Shown here piece by piece: positions 1-6,693 of a stretch of 20,206 bases of DNA. Location: NCBI GenBank assembly GCA_013153655.1, contig JAADEB010000003.1, positions 1 through 20,206 of the forward strand, given 5' to 3'. Below the pieces are notes generated by a model. It was given only the letters and a program-made list of their open reading frames with translations, was not told the DNA's origin and did not search any database. The DNA is from Chlorobiota bacterium (lineage in GTDB: Bacteria; Bacteroidota; Bacteroidia; Flavobacteriales; Flavobacteriaceae). The stretch's first letter is position 1. Every line of letters begins with the position of its first letter. The position numbers and the translations under genes are program-made.

Positions 1-40
1 ATTTTTCATTATTCATTGAATAAATCGTGTTCCACAGAAG

Positions 41-78
41 GAGATTGCTTCACTTCACTTCGTTTCGTTCGCAATGAC
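41..78 (-). repeat. Dispersed TCATTGCGAA...GCAATCTC repeat
   Basis: On the minus strand this reads TCATTGCGAAC, a run of short GAA/GTGAA units, then GCAATCTC. From general knowledge, sequences of this form recur in intergenic DNA of many bacterial genomes and give rise to spurious predicted peptides. A diverged relative, with TCATTCCGAAG and GGAATCTC ends, lies at 20094-20126 in the opposite orientation. Function is unknown. The resemblance to the known repeat family is from memory, not from a search. Confidence 0.6.
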
Positions 79-95
79 CTCACCGGTCATCCGTC

Positions 96-129
96 ATCGG
101 TCACCGGTCATCCGTCCCATCTATTCAAC
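96..129. repeat. 34-bp direct repeat, copy 1
   Basis: This 34-bp segment starts ATCGGTCACCGG and ends CATCTATTCAAC. It is repeated exactly at 159-192, with an offset of 63 bp. It joins a GGTCA-rich module to the first unit of an 8-bp array. The sequence before it is itself GGTCAYC-like, so the module is internally repetitive. Confidence 0.9.
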
Positions 130-158
130 TGTTCAATTCTTCAACAGAAACACCGGTC

Positions 159-192
159 ATCGGTCACCGGTCATCCGTCCCATCTATTCAAC
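159..192. repeat. 34-bp direct repeat, copy 2
   Basis: This is the exact second copy of the segment at 96-129. After it the two copies diverge within the following 8-bp units: copy 1 is followed by TGTTCAAT and TCTTCAAC, copy 2 by CCTTCAAC, TTTTCAAC and TATTCAAC. Both arrays then end in AGAA. The whole module plus array was probably duplicated and then drifted in unit number. Confidence 0.9.
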
Positions 193-250
193 CCTTCAAC
201 TTTTCAACTATTCAACAGAATTTTCCGGTTTAACGATTCAACAAAAACCC
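182..250 (-). repeat. Long inverted repeat, left copy
   Basis: The reverse complement of 182-236 matches 19961-20015 at 53 of 55 positions. Past that, the left copy has two GTTRAAYC units (227-242) before AAAAACCC, while the right copy has six units (19923-19970) before the same flank. The blocks are 69 and 101 bp long, and the 32-bp difference equals exactly four 8-bp units. This was aligned by eye. Confidence 0.9.
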
Positions 251-261
251 CCATATTTTCG

Positions 262-269
262 TAAATTCG
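262..269 (+). promoter_or_regulatory. Possible -7 promoter element for kdsC cluster
   Basis: TAAATTCG matches the Bacteroidota -7 consensus TAnnTTTG at all but one fixed position. It would give a leader of about 15 bases before the ATG at 291, like the other candidate promoters in this window. No convincing -33 TTTG is visible at the expected distance. Confidence 0.35.
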
Positions 270-290
270 TTTCGAAAAAATCATTTACTT

Positions 291-812
291 ATGCCCACTT
301 ATTTGGACAAATTACAACATATCGACACCTTTATCCTGGATGTGGACGGTGTGCTGACCGACGGAAAAGTTTATATAACCCCCGACAACAAAATTATGCG
401 AAGCATGCACACCAAGGACGGACTGGCCGTGAAACACGCCATCGACCAAGGCTATCGCGTGGTGATTATTTCCGGCGGACGCGACGAAAATATTCTTCCC
501 CGCCTGAAAAATCTGGGTGTAAAAGATATTTTCCTTCACACAACGGATAAGCGGCCCGTCATGGAACAATATTTGACCCGGCACGGCATCGACCCTTCCC
601 GAGTGGCCTACATGGGTGACGATATTCCCGACATTCCGCCCATGCGATATGCCGGTTTGGCCGTATGTCCCGCCAATGCCGCCCCCGAAGTAAAAGAAAC
701 CGCCCATTGGATCATAGGACGAAACGGCGGCGATGCCTGTGTGCGCGAACTCATCGAAAAAGTAATGAAAGTGCGCGGCGATTGGTTCCCCGGACTTTTC
801 GAAAAAGACTGA
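291..812 (+). CDS. kdsC: KdsC-like HAD phosphatase (KDO 8-phosphate phosphatase family)
   Basis: The 173-residue protein has the full signature of the KdsC group of C0-type HAD phosphatases. The nucleophile motif DVDGVLTDG carries Asp17 and Asp19, motif II is ISGG at 60-63, a Lys lies near 87, and GDDIPD at 109-114 supplies the Mg-binding acids. Length is normal for the family. KdsC removes phosphate from 3-deoxy-manno-octulosonate 8-phosphate in the cytoplasm during lipopolysaccharide core synthesis. Family members can also act on related 2-keto sugar phosphates such as KDN 9-phosphate, and the sequence alone does not separate these. It starts at the ATG at 291 and is followed 10 bases later by the UbiA gene, so the two are probably co-transcribed. 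Confidence 0.87.
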   Translation: MPTYLDKLQHIDTFILDVDGVLTDGKVYITPDNKIMRSMHTKDGLAVKHAIDQGYRVVIISGGRDENILPRLKNLGVKDIFLHTTDKRPVMEQYLTRHGIDPSRVAYMGDDIPDIPPMRYAGLAVCPANAAPEVKETAHWIIGRNGGDACVRELIEKVMKVRGDWFPGLFEKD

Positions 813-822
813 TAACGGATTG

Positions 823-1662
823 ATGAAATCCCTCTGTCCCGAAATACTGAAAGGCATTCGTTGGCCCAATTTATTGATGGTGTTTATCCTCTACACCTTC
901 ATTTACATCCGTTTCCCTTCATTGGGCATGGGTCATGAAATATTATGGCTGGTGCTTTCGGCGGTATTGATTATGGCGGGGGCCAACCTGGAAAACGATT
1001 GGTTCGACCGCGATACGGATGCCCATAACCGTAAATTCAACCTCTACCTTTCCCGACGGCATTGCAGCCGGATTTTCCCCTATATGCCCTATGCGGCGGG
1101 ATTAGGGGCAGGACTTCGTTTTATTCTTCTCAGGGGCTATTCCCCTTACTGCATCAGTTGTGTGGCGGCGGTCATTATTTTATTGATGCTCTACAACCGA
1201 AGTATCAAAAAAATGCCCCTCATCGGCAACGTGATTATTTCGTCCTTAATGGTTTTGCTGGTGATGTCGGTGGTGATTTTCTACCCCACCCCGGCCGGAA
1301 CACAAAAAAAATTGCTGTTTATCGCCTTATGGCTCTTCCTGATCAACCTTAACCGCGAAATCATCAAGGATTTTCAGGACCGTAAGGGCGACCGGAAAAG
1401 CCAATACCAAACCCTTCCGGTTCTTTCGCCACGCCTGGGTTTTCAGATGCTTTATGCCAATATCCTGCTGGCATGGCTCAATATGTTGGCCTACATCAAC
1501 AGTGTTCATCTTCATATAACGGCCAAGCTCTATTTTTTAGCCGTGCTACTCTACGCCACCCTGATTACCATCCATGCAGGCCGGAAATACCGTTTCAAAG
1601 AACTTTCCTTACATTATAAAATTATTCTTTTGATGGGAATGGCCGGTATATTATTGATATAA
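823..1662 (+). CDS. UbiA-family prenyltransferase
   Basis: This is a 279-residue polytopic membrane protein with several hydrophobic segments. Both Asp-rich motifs of the UbiA superfamily are present: NDWFDRDTD at 58-66 fits NDxxDxxxD, and KDFQDRKGD in the later cytoplasmic loop, followed by LPV, is the second. The superfamily moves a prenyl chain from a polyprenyl diphosphate to an acceptor at the inner membrane. Bacteroidota relatives are often labelled geranylgeranylglycerol-phosphate geranylgeranyltransferase, but the acceptor here (quinone precursor, glycerol phosphate ether or other) cannot be read from the sequence. I chose the ATG at 823 over the in-frame TTG at 820. The gene sits between kdsC and maf with gaps of 10 and 11 bases, suggesting one transcript. 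Confidence 0.82.
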   Translation: MKSLCPEILKGIRWPNLLMVFILYTFIYIRFPSLGMGHEILWLVLSAVLIMAGANLENDWFDRDTDAHNRKFNLYLSRRHCSRIFPYMPYAAGLGAGLRFILLRGYSPYCISCVAAVIILLMLYNRSIKKMPLIGNVIISSLMVLLVMSVVIFYPTPAGTQKKLLFIALWLFLINLNREIIKDFQDRKGDRKSQYQTLPVLSPRLGFQMLYANILLAWLNMLAYINSVHLHITAKLYFLAVLLYATLITIHAGRKYRFKELSLHYKIILLMGMAGILLI

Positions 1663-1673
1663 AAAACAATTCC

Positions 1674-2255
1674 ATGGAAAATCATCTTTTCGATTTCGAT
1701 AAAATTCTCTTGTTGGGAACCCGTTCGCCGAGACGGCGCGAACTGATTGAACGTATGGATATCCCTTACCGCACCATTGAAATCCCTTTTGACGAATCCC
1801 GCGCCGGTGCCGGTACGCCTTTGGAAATGGCACGTGCCAAAATGGATGCTTATAAAGGAGAATTGTCCTCACATGAAATCCTGCTCACCGCCGACACCAT
1901 GGTTTTTGCCGGCAACCGCCGCCTGGAAAAACCCCGCGACACACGACAAGCCATGGAAATGCTGGAAAGCTTGTCGGGACGAAGCCACCGCGTGGTGACC
2001 GGCGTATGCATGAAAGATGTTCTTCGCCAAACCTGCTTCGACGACACGGCCTACGTATATTTCCGTGAATTGAGCCGCGAAGAAATGTGTTATTATATCC
2101 ACCAATACATGCCCCTGGACAAAGCCGGAGCCTATGGCATCCAGGAATGGATAGGTCTGACGGGCATCACGCGCCTCGAAGGCAATTTCTATACGGTTAT
2201 GGGACTCCCTGCCGCAAAAGTGTGGGAAGAATGGCTTCGCTTCAACGGATATTGA
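1674..2255 (+). CDS. maf: Maf-family nucleotide pyrophosphatase
   Basis: The 193-residue cytoplasmic protein matches the Maf/YhdE family from end to end. It has the N-terminal loop TRSPRRREL at 16-24, the catalytic-base motif TADTMV with Asp74, the conserved KPRD, the GRSHRVVTG segment, and DKAGAYGIQEW near residue 150. Maf enzymes hydrolyse nucleoside triphosphates, often dTTP, UTP or modified bases, to the monophosphate and pyrophosphate. They are thought to clean the nucleotide pool and have been linked to septum formation. It begins 11 bases after the UbiA gene and ends 38 bases before a convergent gene. It is most likely the last gene of the kdsC-ubiA-maf transcript. Confidence 0.92.
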   Translation: MENHLFDFDKILLLGTRSPRRRELIERMDIPYRTIEIPFDESRAGAGTPLEMARAKMDAYKGELSSHEILLTADTMVFAGNRRLEKPRDTRQAMEMLESLSGRSHRVVTGVCMKDVLRQTCFDDTAYVYFRELSREEMCYYIHQYMPLDKAGAYGIQEWIGLTGITRLEGNFYTVMGLPAAKVWEEWLRFNGY

Positions 2256-2258
2256 TTC

Positions 2259-2272
2259 CCGGACCGGTCCGG
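2259..2272. terminator. GC-rich palindrome between convergent genes
   Basis: CCGGACCGGTCCGG is a perfect 14-bp palindrome starting four bases after the maf stop codon and followed by ATTTT on the plus strand. It could fold with a 5-bp stem and a CCGG loop. The T run is weak and there is none on the minus side, so terminator function is only a possibility. A protein-binding palindrome is an alternative. Confidence 0.3.
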
Positions 2273-2293
2273 ATTTTCCGTGCCGAAGGTCGC

Positions 2294-3703
2294 CTATGTA
2301 CGTGCGGATTCCCATAGGGATTTCCACCAGGAAGACCGGGTGATTTTCTCGGGAATGTCATGCTCGGCATGAAAACGGTCCAGATAGGGATAATAACGTT
2401 TTTTCAAACGTTCGATGCCGGGAAGCTTGTGGCGGTCGAAAATCCAAACGGTTTTCTTGAATTTGGGTAAGCGCAAAAACAAAGGCTTGTAGTAAAAGTA
2501 TTGACCTAATGACAAACCCAGCCAACGTGCCACATACAAAAGCCGGGGTTTTACTTTACGGGTTTTGCCCGGCCGGATTTTTTTGACGGTTTCGGCCAAA
2601 TAATAACCGGCGCGAATATGGTTCATACCGTCGGCAAATCCTATCACATCGCGGACAATTCGGTGCCTGGCTTCCACCCTTTCGGGAGTGTACATGGCTT
2701 CCACCTTGCCCTTGCGGTAGAATTCATCGATCAGATTTTGAAAATCTTCCGCCTCACTTACCACTACGGTCCCTTTGTAATTGATATCGCGTTTGAAATC
2801 CGGATCGGGGTTGAGAAAGATGGTGGGCATATCAGGTTTCATCAACCAGGCTTCCAGTACCGTGGTGGATTCAAAGGCCGTCCAAATGTCGGACACACTG
2901 ATGAGGGTGTGTACATCCTCTTCGTCGGTAAGGTAGAGCACATTGGGGTAATCCGCCAACCGAACCATTTCGTTATTATCGGGTTGTGTTAGATGAGGAT
3001 GTTTTTCATTGGGATGCCTTTTGAGGATAAAAAGGGTGTCGGGATTGTTTTCGATGGCGGTTCGCAGGAGGTTTTCCACCTCTATTTGTTGCCGGTGCAT
3101 CCAGCGAATAAAATCCGGCGCATGCTCCTTATAAGTTTCATGAAGTTCTTCCAATCCGTTGGGATTATGCAATTTCCCGAAAGCCCAACCGGCATAGCCT
3201 ATCACCTTGCGAAAGCCTTCCAATCCGTAGCGTTTGAGAAACGATTCCTTGGTTTCGAAATCGTAAATTTTGTAACGGTCGAAACCGGTGGCGCCGGTCA
3301 CCACCATACGATCGGCATATTCTGGCAATTCCCGGACCAAAAATTTTCGCGTCCGCTCCGACCAATGACAAATGTATTCCTGATAAAACTTCCGGTCGGT
3401 ATTGTAACCCCAATAATTAAAGGTGCCGTCGGTACGGAAATTGCCTTCGGATATCAAAGCGAAAACCTTTATGCCGTTTTGGTGAGCATATTTGGCAATA
3501 AGATGATGGTTTCGCGAACCGATGGTATTGGCCAATATAACCAAATCGGGTTTGTGACGCCTGATTTTGTCGATATCGAAAATAAACGCCTTTTCGATTT
3601 CCAGGTTTAAATATTTTTCGCCGTAATACAACACGGGCATTAGGATTTCCACATCCCGGCCCTTGTCGTTGTCAAAATATACCAGGGTTTTGATTTTGCT
3701 CAT
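2294..3703 (-). CDS. GT-B-like surface polysaccharide biosynthesis protein
   Basis: The 469-residue protein has no signal peptide and is probably cytoplasmic. Its N-terminus, with KTLVYFDND and later KPDLVILANTIGSRNH (51-66), looks like a Rossmann half. In the C-terminal half, LKRHPNEKHP (227-236) and SDIWTAFESTTVLEAWLM (271-288) resemble the nucleotide-sugar or CDP-polyol binding region of GT-B transferases such as capsule and teichoic-acid-like polymerases. About 100 basic residues-rich positions follow at the C-terminus, which may contact the membrane. The exact family and substrate are not recognised. The start codon overlaps the stop of the upstream GT4 gene (ATGA at 3700-3703), so translation is probably coupled and the two proteins are likely to act on the same surface glycan. 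Confidence 0.6.
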   Translation of the reverse strand: MSKIKTLVYFDNDKGRDVEILMPVLYYGEKYLNLEIEKAFIFDIDKIRRHKPDLVILANTIGSRNHHLIAKYAHQNGIKVFALISEGNFRTDGTFNYWGYNTDRKFYQEYICHWSERTRKFLVRELPEYADRMVVTGATGFDRYKIYDFETKESFLKRYGLEGFRKVIGYAGWAFGKLHNPNGLEELHETYKEHAPDFIRWMHRQQIEVENLLRTAIENNPDTLFILKRHPNEKHPHLTQPDNNEMVRLADYPNVLYLTDEEDVHTLISVSDIWTAFESTTVLEAWLMKPDMPTIFLNPDPDFKRDINYKGTVVVSEAEDFQNLIDEFYRKGKVEAMYTPERVEARHRIVRDVIGFADGMNHIRAGYYLAETVKKIRPGKTRKVKPRLLYVARWLGLSLGQYFYYKPLFLRLPKFKKTVWIFDRHKLPGIERLKKRYYPYLDRFHAEHDIPEKITRSSWWKSLWESART

Positions 3704-4998
3704 CCTTGCGTGATTTGATCCAGAAAGGAAGCCAATTTTCCGGTTTGGTTCAAATTGGAAAACTTTTCCACGCCCATGGGGCTGATTTTTTGCCGTCCAT
3801 GGAAAATATCCGAAACGAAAGTCCTGATACGTTCATAATCGTCATACGGAAGAGTGGTGCCCGCTTGTGTTTGACGAATGATTTCCGCCGCATCCGAATC
3901 TTCGGGTCCGAGGGCGAGAACGGGACGTCCCACCCGCAAGTATTCATACAGTTTACCCGGCAAGCGGCCTTTGGCATTCGGCGCTTTATTAATAGGCAAA
4001 AGCAGGATACCGGAATCCATATTCAATTGAAGAGCCTGCCGGCGCGGGATATTTCCCCATGCTTCGTAATATGCTTCCAATCCGTAGGTTTTGATGGCAT
4101 CGCTTACGGCCGGATCCACCGGTCCGGCCAACACAAGACGCAACCGGCGCGCAAATTCCGGATCTTCCACGGTCATGTCGTGCAACACACGGAAAAGGGT
4201 TTCCGGATTGCGGTCGGGTCCCATAATACCGGTATGGGAAATGATAAAACGGTCGTCGTTGCGTGAAGGTTTCAAATCCCTGAAATCGTCTTCGTCGTAA
4301 CCGTAATATATCACATCCACATTCCGGGCGCCTATGCTTTCCAAATCCTTGGCCCAGGTGGGACTGGCGATGGTGATTTTACGGGCCGTACGAAAAACTT
4401 CCTGTTCGAGACGGCGGTGTTTGCGGTCGGCACGTTTGCCTATTTTCATCTTGGCATAATAATCCACTTGGGTCCAGGGATCCTGAAAATCGGCCAACCA
4501 TGGGATATTGAATTTTTGCGCCAATCGCATGCCTATCACGGTGTTAGTGTGCGGCGGGCCGTCGGTAAGAATGGCATCCACTTTATTGTCCTTCAAATAA
4601 CGGGAAAGATATTTCACCGTGGGCCGTATCCAAAACATACGCGCATCGGGAATAAAAAAATTACCGCGAATCCAAATGGACAATTCGTCTATCAGGGATT
4701 TTTTGGCATTGTTGCCGTAAACGGGATTATTGGTGGCTTTTTTGCCCCGGCCCGAAAGCAGGCGATAGGCGCCGAACGGCTCCCATATCTTGGTGCGATG
4801 GATTTCCAAATTTTCGGGGATATCTTTCAAGTAGGTATCGTCGTAATAAAGATAATCGGCTTTTTCGGGCACCACCACCACCGGTTCCCAGCCGAAGCGG
4901 CGCAAGTATTTGACAAACTTCAAAATCCGGAGCGGACTGATACCTCCGGCCGGCGGCCAATAATAACTAACGATCAATACCTTTTTGTTCGGCTTCAT
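3700..4998 (-). CDS. Glycosyltransferase family 4 protein
   Basis: The 432-residue protein has the two-domain plan of a GT4 (GT-B) glycosyltransferase. The N-terminal acceptor-side loop reads SYYWPPAGG at 11-19. The middle has DGPPHTN and FQDPW motifs. The C-terminal nucleotide-sugar domain has ISHTGIMG and then LPGKLYEYLRVGRPVLALG, the usual E-x7-type donor-binding region. Such enzymes transfer a sugar from a nucleotide donor at the cytoplasmic face of the inner membrane. I start it at the ATG at 4998, because the eight residues upstream depend on a TTG and are not family-like. It overlaps the next gene by four bases and forms a two-gene operon with it. Confidence 0.87.
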   Translation of the reverse strand: MKPNKKVLIVSYYWPPAGGISPLRILKFVKYLRRFGWEPVVVVPEKADYLYYDDTYLKDIPENLEIHRTKIWEPFGAYRLLSGRGKKATNNPVYGNNAKKSLIDELSIWIRGNFFIPDARMFWIRPTVKYLSRYLKDNKVDAILTDGPPHTNTVIGMRLAQKFNIPWLADFQDPWTQVDYYAKMKIGKRADRKHRRLEQEVFRTARKITIASPTWAKDLESIGARNVDVIYYGYDEDDFRDLKPSRNDDRFIISHTGIMGPDRNPETLFRVLHDMTVEDPEFARRLRLVLAGPVDPAVSDAIKTYGLEAYYEAWGNIPRRQALQLNMDSGILLLPINKAPNAKGRLPGKLYEYLRVGRPVLALGPEDSDAAEIIRQTQAGTTLPYDDYERIRTFVSDIFHGRQKISPMGVEKFSNLNQTGKLASFLDQITQG

Positions 4999-5019
4999 AA
5001 AGATTTCTGGAAGTGTGTA

Positions 5020-5027
5020 CAAATTTA
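5020..5027 (-). promoter_or_regulatory. Possible -7 element upstream of the GT4 operon
   Basis: The minus strand reads TAAATTTG, a full match to TAnnTTTG, ending 21 bases before the ATG at 4998. No TTTG or TTG is visible at the usual -33 distance, so support rests on the -7 box and its spacing only. Confidence 0.42.
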
Positions 5028-5092
5028 ATCCTTTTTATAAAGAATCCGGATTAGGCGCTTTGTTAATATTCTTGATTTTTGTTACAAAAAGG

Positions 5093-5137
5093 GGATTTGG
5101 GACTTAGGATTTGGGACTTAGGATTTGGGATTTGGGA
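5093..5137. repeat. 7-bp tandem array, GGATTTG type
   Basis: Six contiguous 7-bp units run from 5093 to 5134: GGATTTG, GGACTTA, GGATTTG, GGACTTA, GGATTTG, GGATTTG, followed by GGA. A relative with five units lies at 17344-17378 and a two-unit remnant at 17504-17517. The rest of the gap up to the terminator at 5274 is AT-rich and holds nothing I can name. Confidence 0.92.
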
Positions 5138-5273
5138 ATAAAGTTGCATTTACGACTTGAATCCGCGTCTTAAAAAACGGTGCTTTTATTTTTTGAATTT
5201 GCTTATTAAAAAAGTTTACATTTTTTTTGAATTTTTCCTGTGCTCAAAATCCCGAAAGCCTTTTAGTACACAC

Positions 5274-5301
5274 AAAAAAACCGCCCCCGGAGGGACGGTT
5301 T
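5274..5301 (-). terminator. Intrinsic terminator of the susCD operon
   Basis: Read on the minus strand, AAACCG, then TCCC, a short loop, GGGG-side pairing and CGGTTT form a hairpin with a 6-bp outer stem (5278-5283 with 5296-5301), one mismatch and three more GC pairs. A run of seven T follows directly. It starts 23 bases after the susD stop codon, the classic place for a Rho-independent terminator. Confidence 0.82.
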
Positions 5302-5323
5302 AATAAGATTATCCTGCTTATCC

Positions 5324-6682
5324 TTAGATAGCGGGGTCCGACGGGGTGTTGGGGTTATTGGCTTGTTCGTCGGAAGGATAAGGGAAATAGTTACGTGTAC
5401 GCTCGGCATTGCAATCCACGGGCGGGGTTACGCCGTCGAGGTAATCGGGATAAATGCGTTTGTGGGCATTCCAACGCAGGCCTTGGAAGAAGAGTTCCGT
5501 GGCATAGTTGTAGTAAATTTGGTCGAGGACAGCTTGCTGATCGCTGCCGTTGCCGGTCCAAATACCCAGGTTGGCATTCACACCGAAGATGTCAGCGTTA
5601 TCCGTACGAACCTCGTCGATGAGGGCCACGGCTTGGGCCAGGTTGGCTCCGCCTTGTTTGGCATATGCTTCGGCCTTAATCAGTTTCATTTCGTCGGGCA
5701 AGTAAACCGGAATGGCGTCGGTGGGATTCATCCAGAAACCTTTCAGGTAGAGGGTGTTGGTGTACACGTTACCACAAGTTTCGGTGGAAATACCCGTTTG
5801 ACCGTTGGTGTAGAAATCCAAACGTCCGTCGTTGGCTTCCAGGTTCACGCCCAGGTTTTCCAAAGCTTTGTAACGTTCGCTGGCACCGGCATCATATTGG
5901 AGTTTCCAAATAGGGTTTTGGTCGGTGCTGGAACCGTCATAAATCCAAACGGAAGGTTTGGTCAGGTCCACGGCATTGGCTTCGGAGATGGCGTTACCGT
6001 AGTCGCCCAGTTCGATATAGTAACGGGCTTTCAAGGCATGAATTACATCCACGATGGAGAACAAGCCCGAATTGCCGGATACCAGGTTATTGATATAATC
6101 GGCACTGCCGGCGGTACCGGAAATCAGGTTTTCGGCTTCGTCCAGATAAGCAATGGCCGTATTCAATACTTCGGTGTTGTTTTTGAATTCGGCTTTGTTG
6201 TCGGGATCGTTTTCCACGGTGGCTTTTTCCCAATACATTCCCAGGTAGCCGGTGGTAAGACCGCGCATCAGATAACCGTAGGCTTTAAGACCGGCTTTCT
6301 CGGCATCGGTGGGGAAAGTAACGTCATCGATATTAGCCGTTATTTTTTCGGCAATACCGCGTTCGTAGTGCAGGAACCGCCACAAACGGGAAATACTGGC
6401 ATTGTCATTGGGAATATTTCCCGACATCAATTCGTTTTCGGTGGTATAGGTGTTGGTGGCACCTATTTCGCGGGAAACCACACCGGGACCGCGAGCAATT
6501 TCAGGCAAAGCGTTCAAGCTGAAATGCTTGGTCAAGCCCAGTACAATACCGGGATATGCCTTGTAGGTTTTATATACCGCCGCTTCGCTGGCAGCGTTAT
6601 GGTTTTCGAATTCCATTTTGCAGCTTCCCGTGAAGCCCAAAATCAGCAGAAGCGGTAAGATTTTGATCCATTTATTTTTCAT
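5324..6682 (-). CDS. susD: SusD/RagB-family outer-membrane lipoprotein
   Basis: The 452-residue protein is the partner of the SusC protein encoded just upstream. It has a type II signal peptide ending in TGSC, with Cys21 as the lipidated residue. The mature start CKMEFEN is acidic, like lipoprotein export signals in this phylum, so it should face outward. The body is helical, with the conserved LPDEMKLIKAEAYAK segment typical of the TPR-like SusD fold, and a Pro/Asn-rich C-terminus with NYFPYP. SusD proteins form a lid on the SusC barrel and deliver a glycan or peptide ligand. No glycoside hydrolase lies nearby, so the ligand is open. It follows susC by 11 bases and is followed by a strong terminator. 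Confidence 0.9.
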   Translation of the reverse strand: MKNKWIKILPLLLILGFTGSCKMEFENHNAASEAAVYKTYKAYPGIVLGLTKHFSLNALPEIARGPGVVSREIGATNTYTTENELMSGNIPNDNASISRLWRFLHYERGIAEKITANIDDVTFPTDAEKAGLKAYGYLMRGLTTGYLGMYWEKATVENDPDNKAEFKNNTEVLNTAIAYLDEAENLISGTAGSADYINNLVSGNSGLFSIVDVIHALKARYYIELGDYGNAISEANAVDLTKPSVWIYDGSSTDQNPIWKLQYDAGASERYKALENLGVNLEANDGRLDFYTNGQTGISTETCGNVYTNTLYLKGFWMNPTDAIPVYLPDEMKLIKAEAYAKQGGANLAQAVALIDEVRTDNADIFGVNANLGIWTGNGSDQQAVLDQIYYNYATELFFQGLRWNAHKRIYPDYLDGVTPPVDCNAERTRNYFPYPSDEQANNPNTPSDPAI

Positions 6683-6693
6683 GGTTAATAATT

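Larger units (their letters stand above)
1..290. repeat. Repeat-rich intergenic region, left end
   Basis: No convincing gene lies here. Reading frames that cross it only translate repeats. From left to right it holds an AT-rich start, a palindrome-poor dispersed element at 41-78, a GGTCA-rich module present twice (96-129 and 159-192), two short 8-bp arrays ending in TTCAAC (122-145 and 185-216), a spacer, and two further 8-bp units at 227-242. The last 40 bases before the gene at 291 hold a possible promoter. The segment 182-250 has an inverted counterpart at 19915-20015. Confidence 0.85.

Noticed and set aside
16..550. Open reading frames of 82 and 158 codons across the left repeat region
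   Set aside because: They translate repeats (such as GHPS and YSTVQ-like runs). The longer one runs into the kdsC gene in another frame. No domain or start signal supports them.
5363..6658. 431-codon open frame antisense to susD
   Set aside because: It mirrors the susD codon pattern, is rich in Gly, Val and Phe without any domain, and susD itself has a full set of family features.
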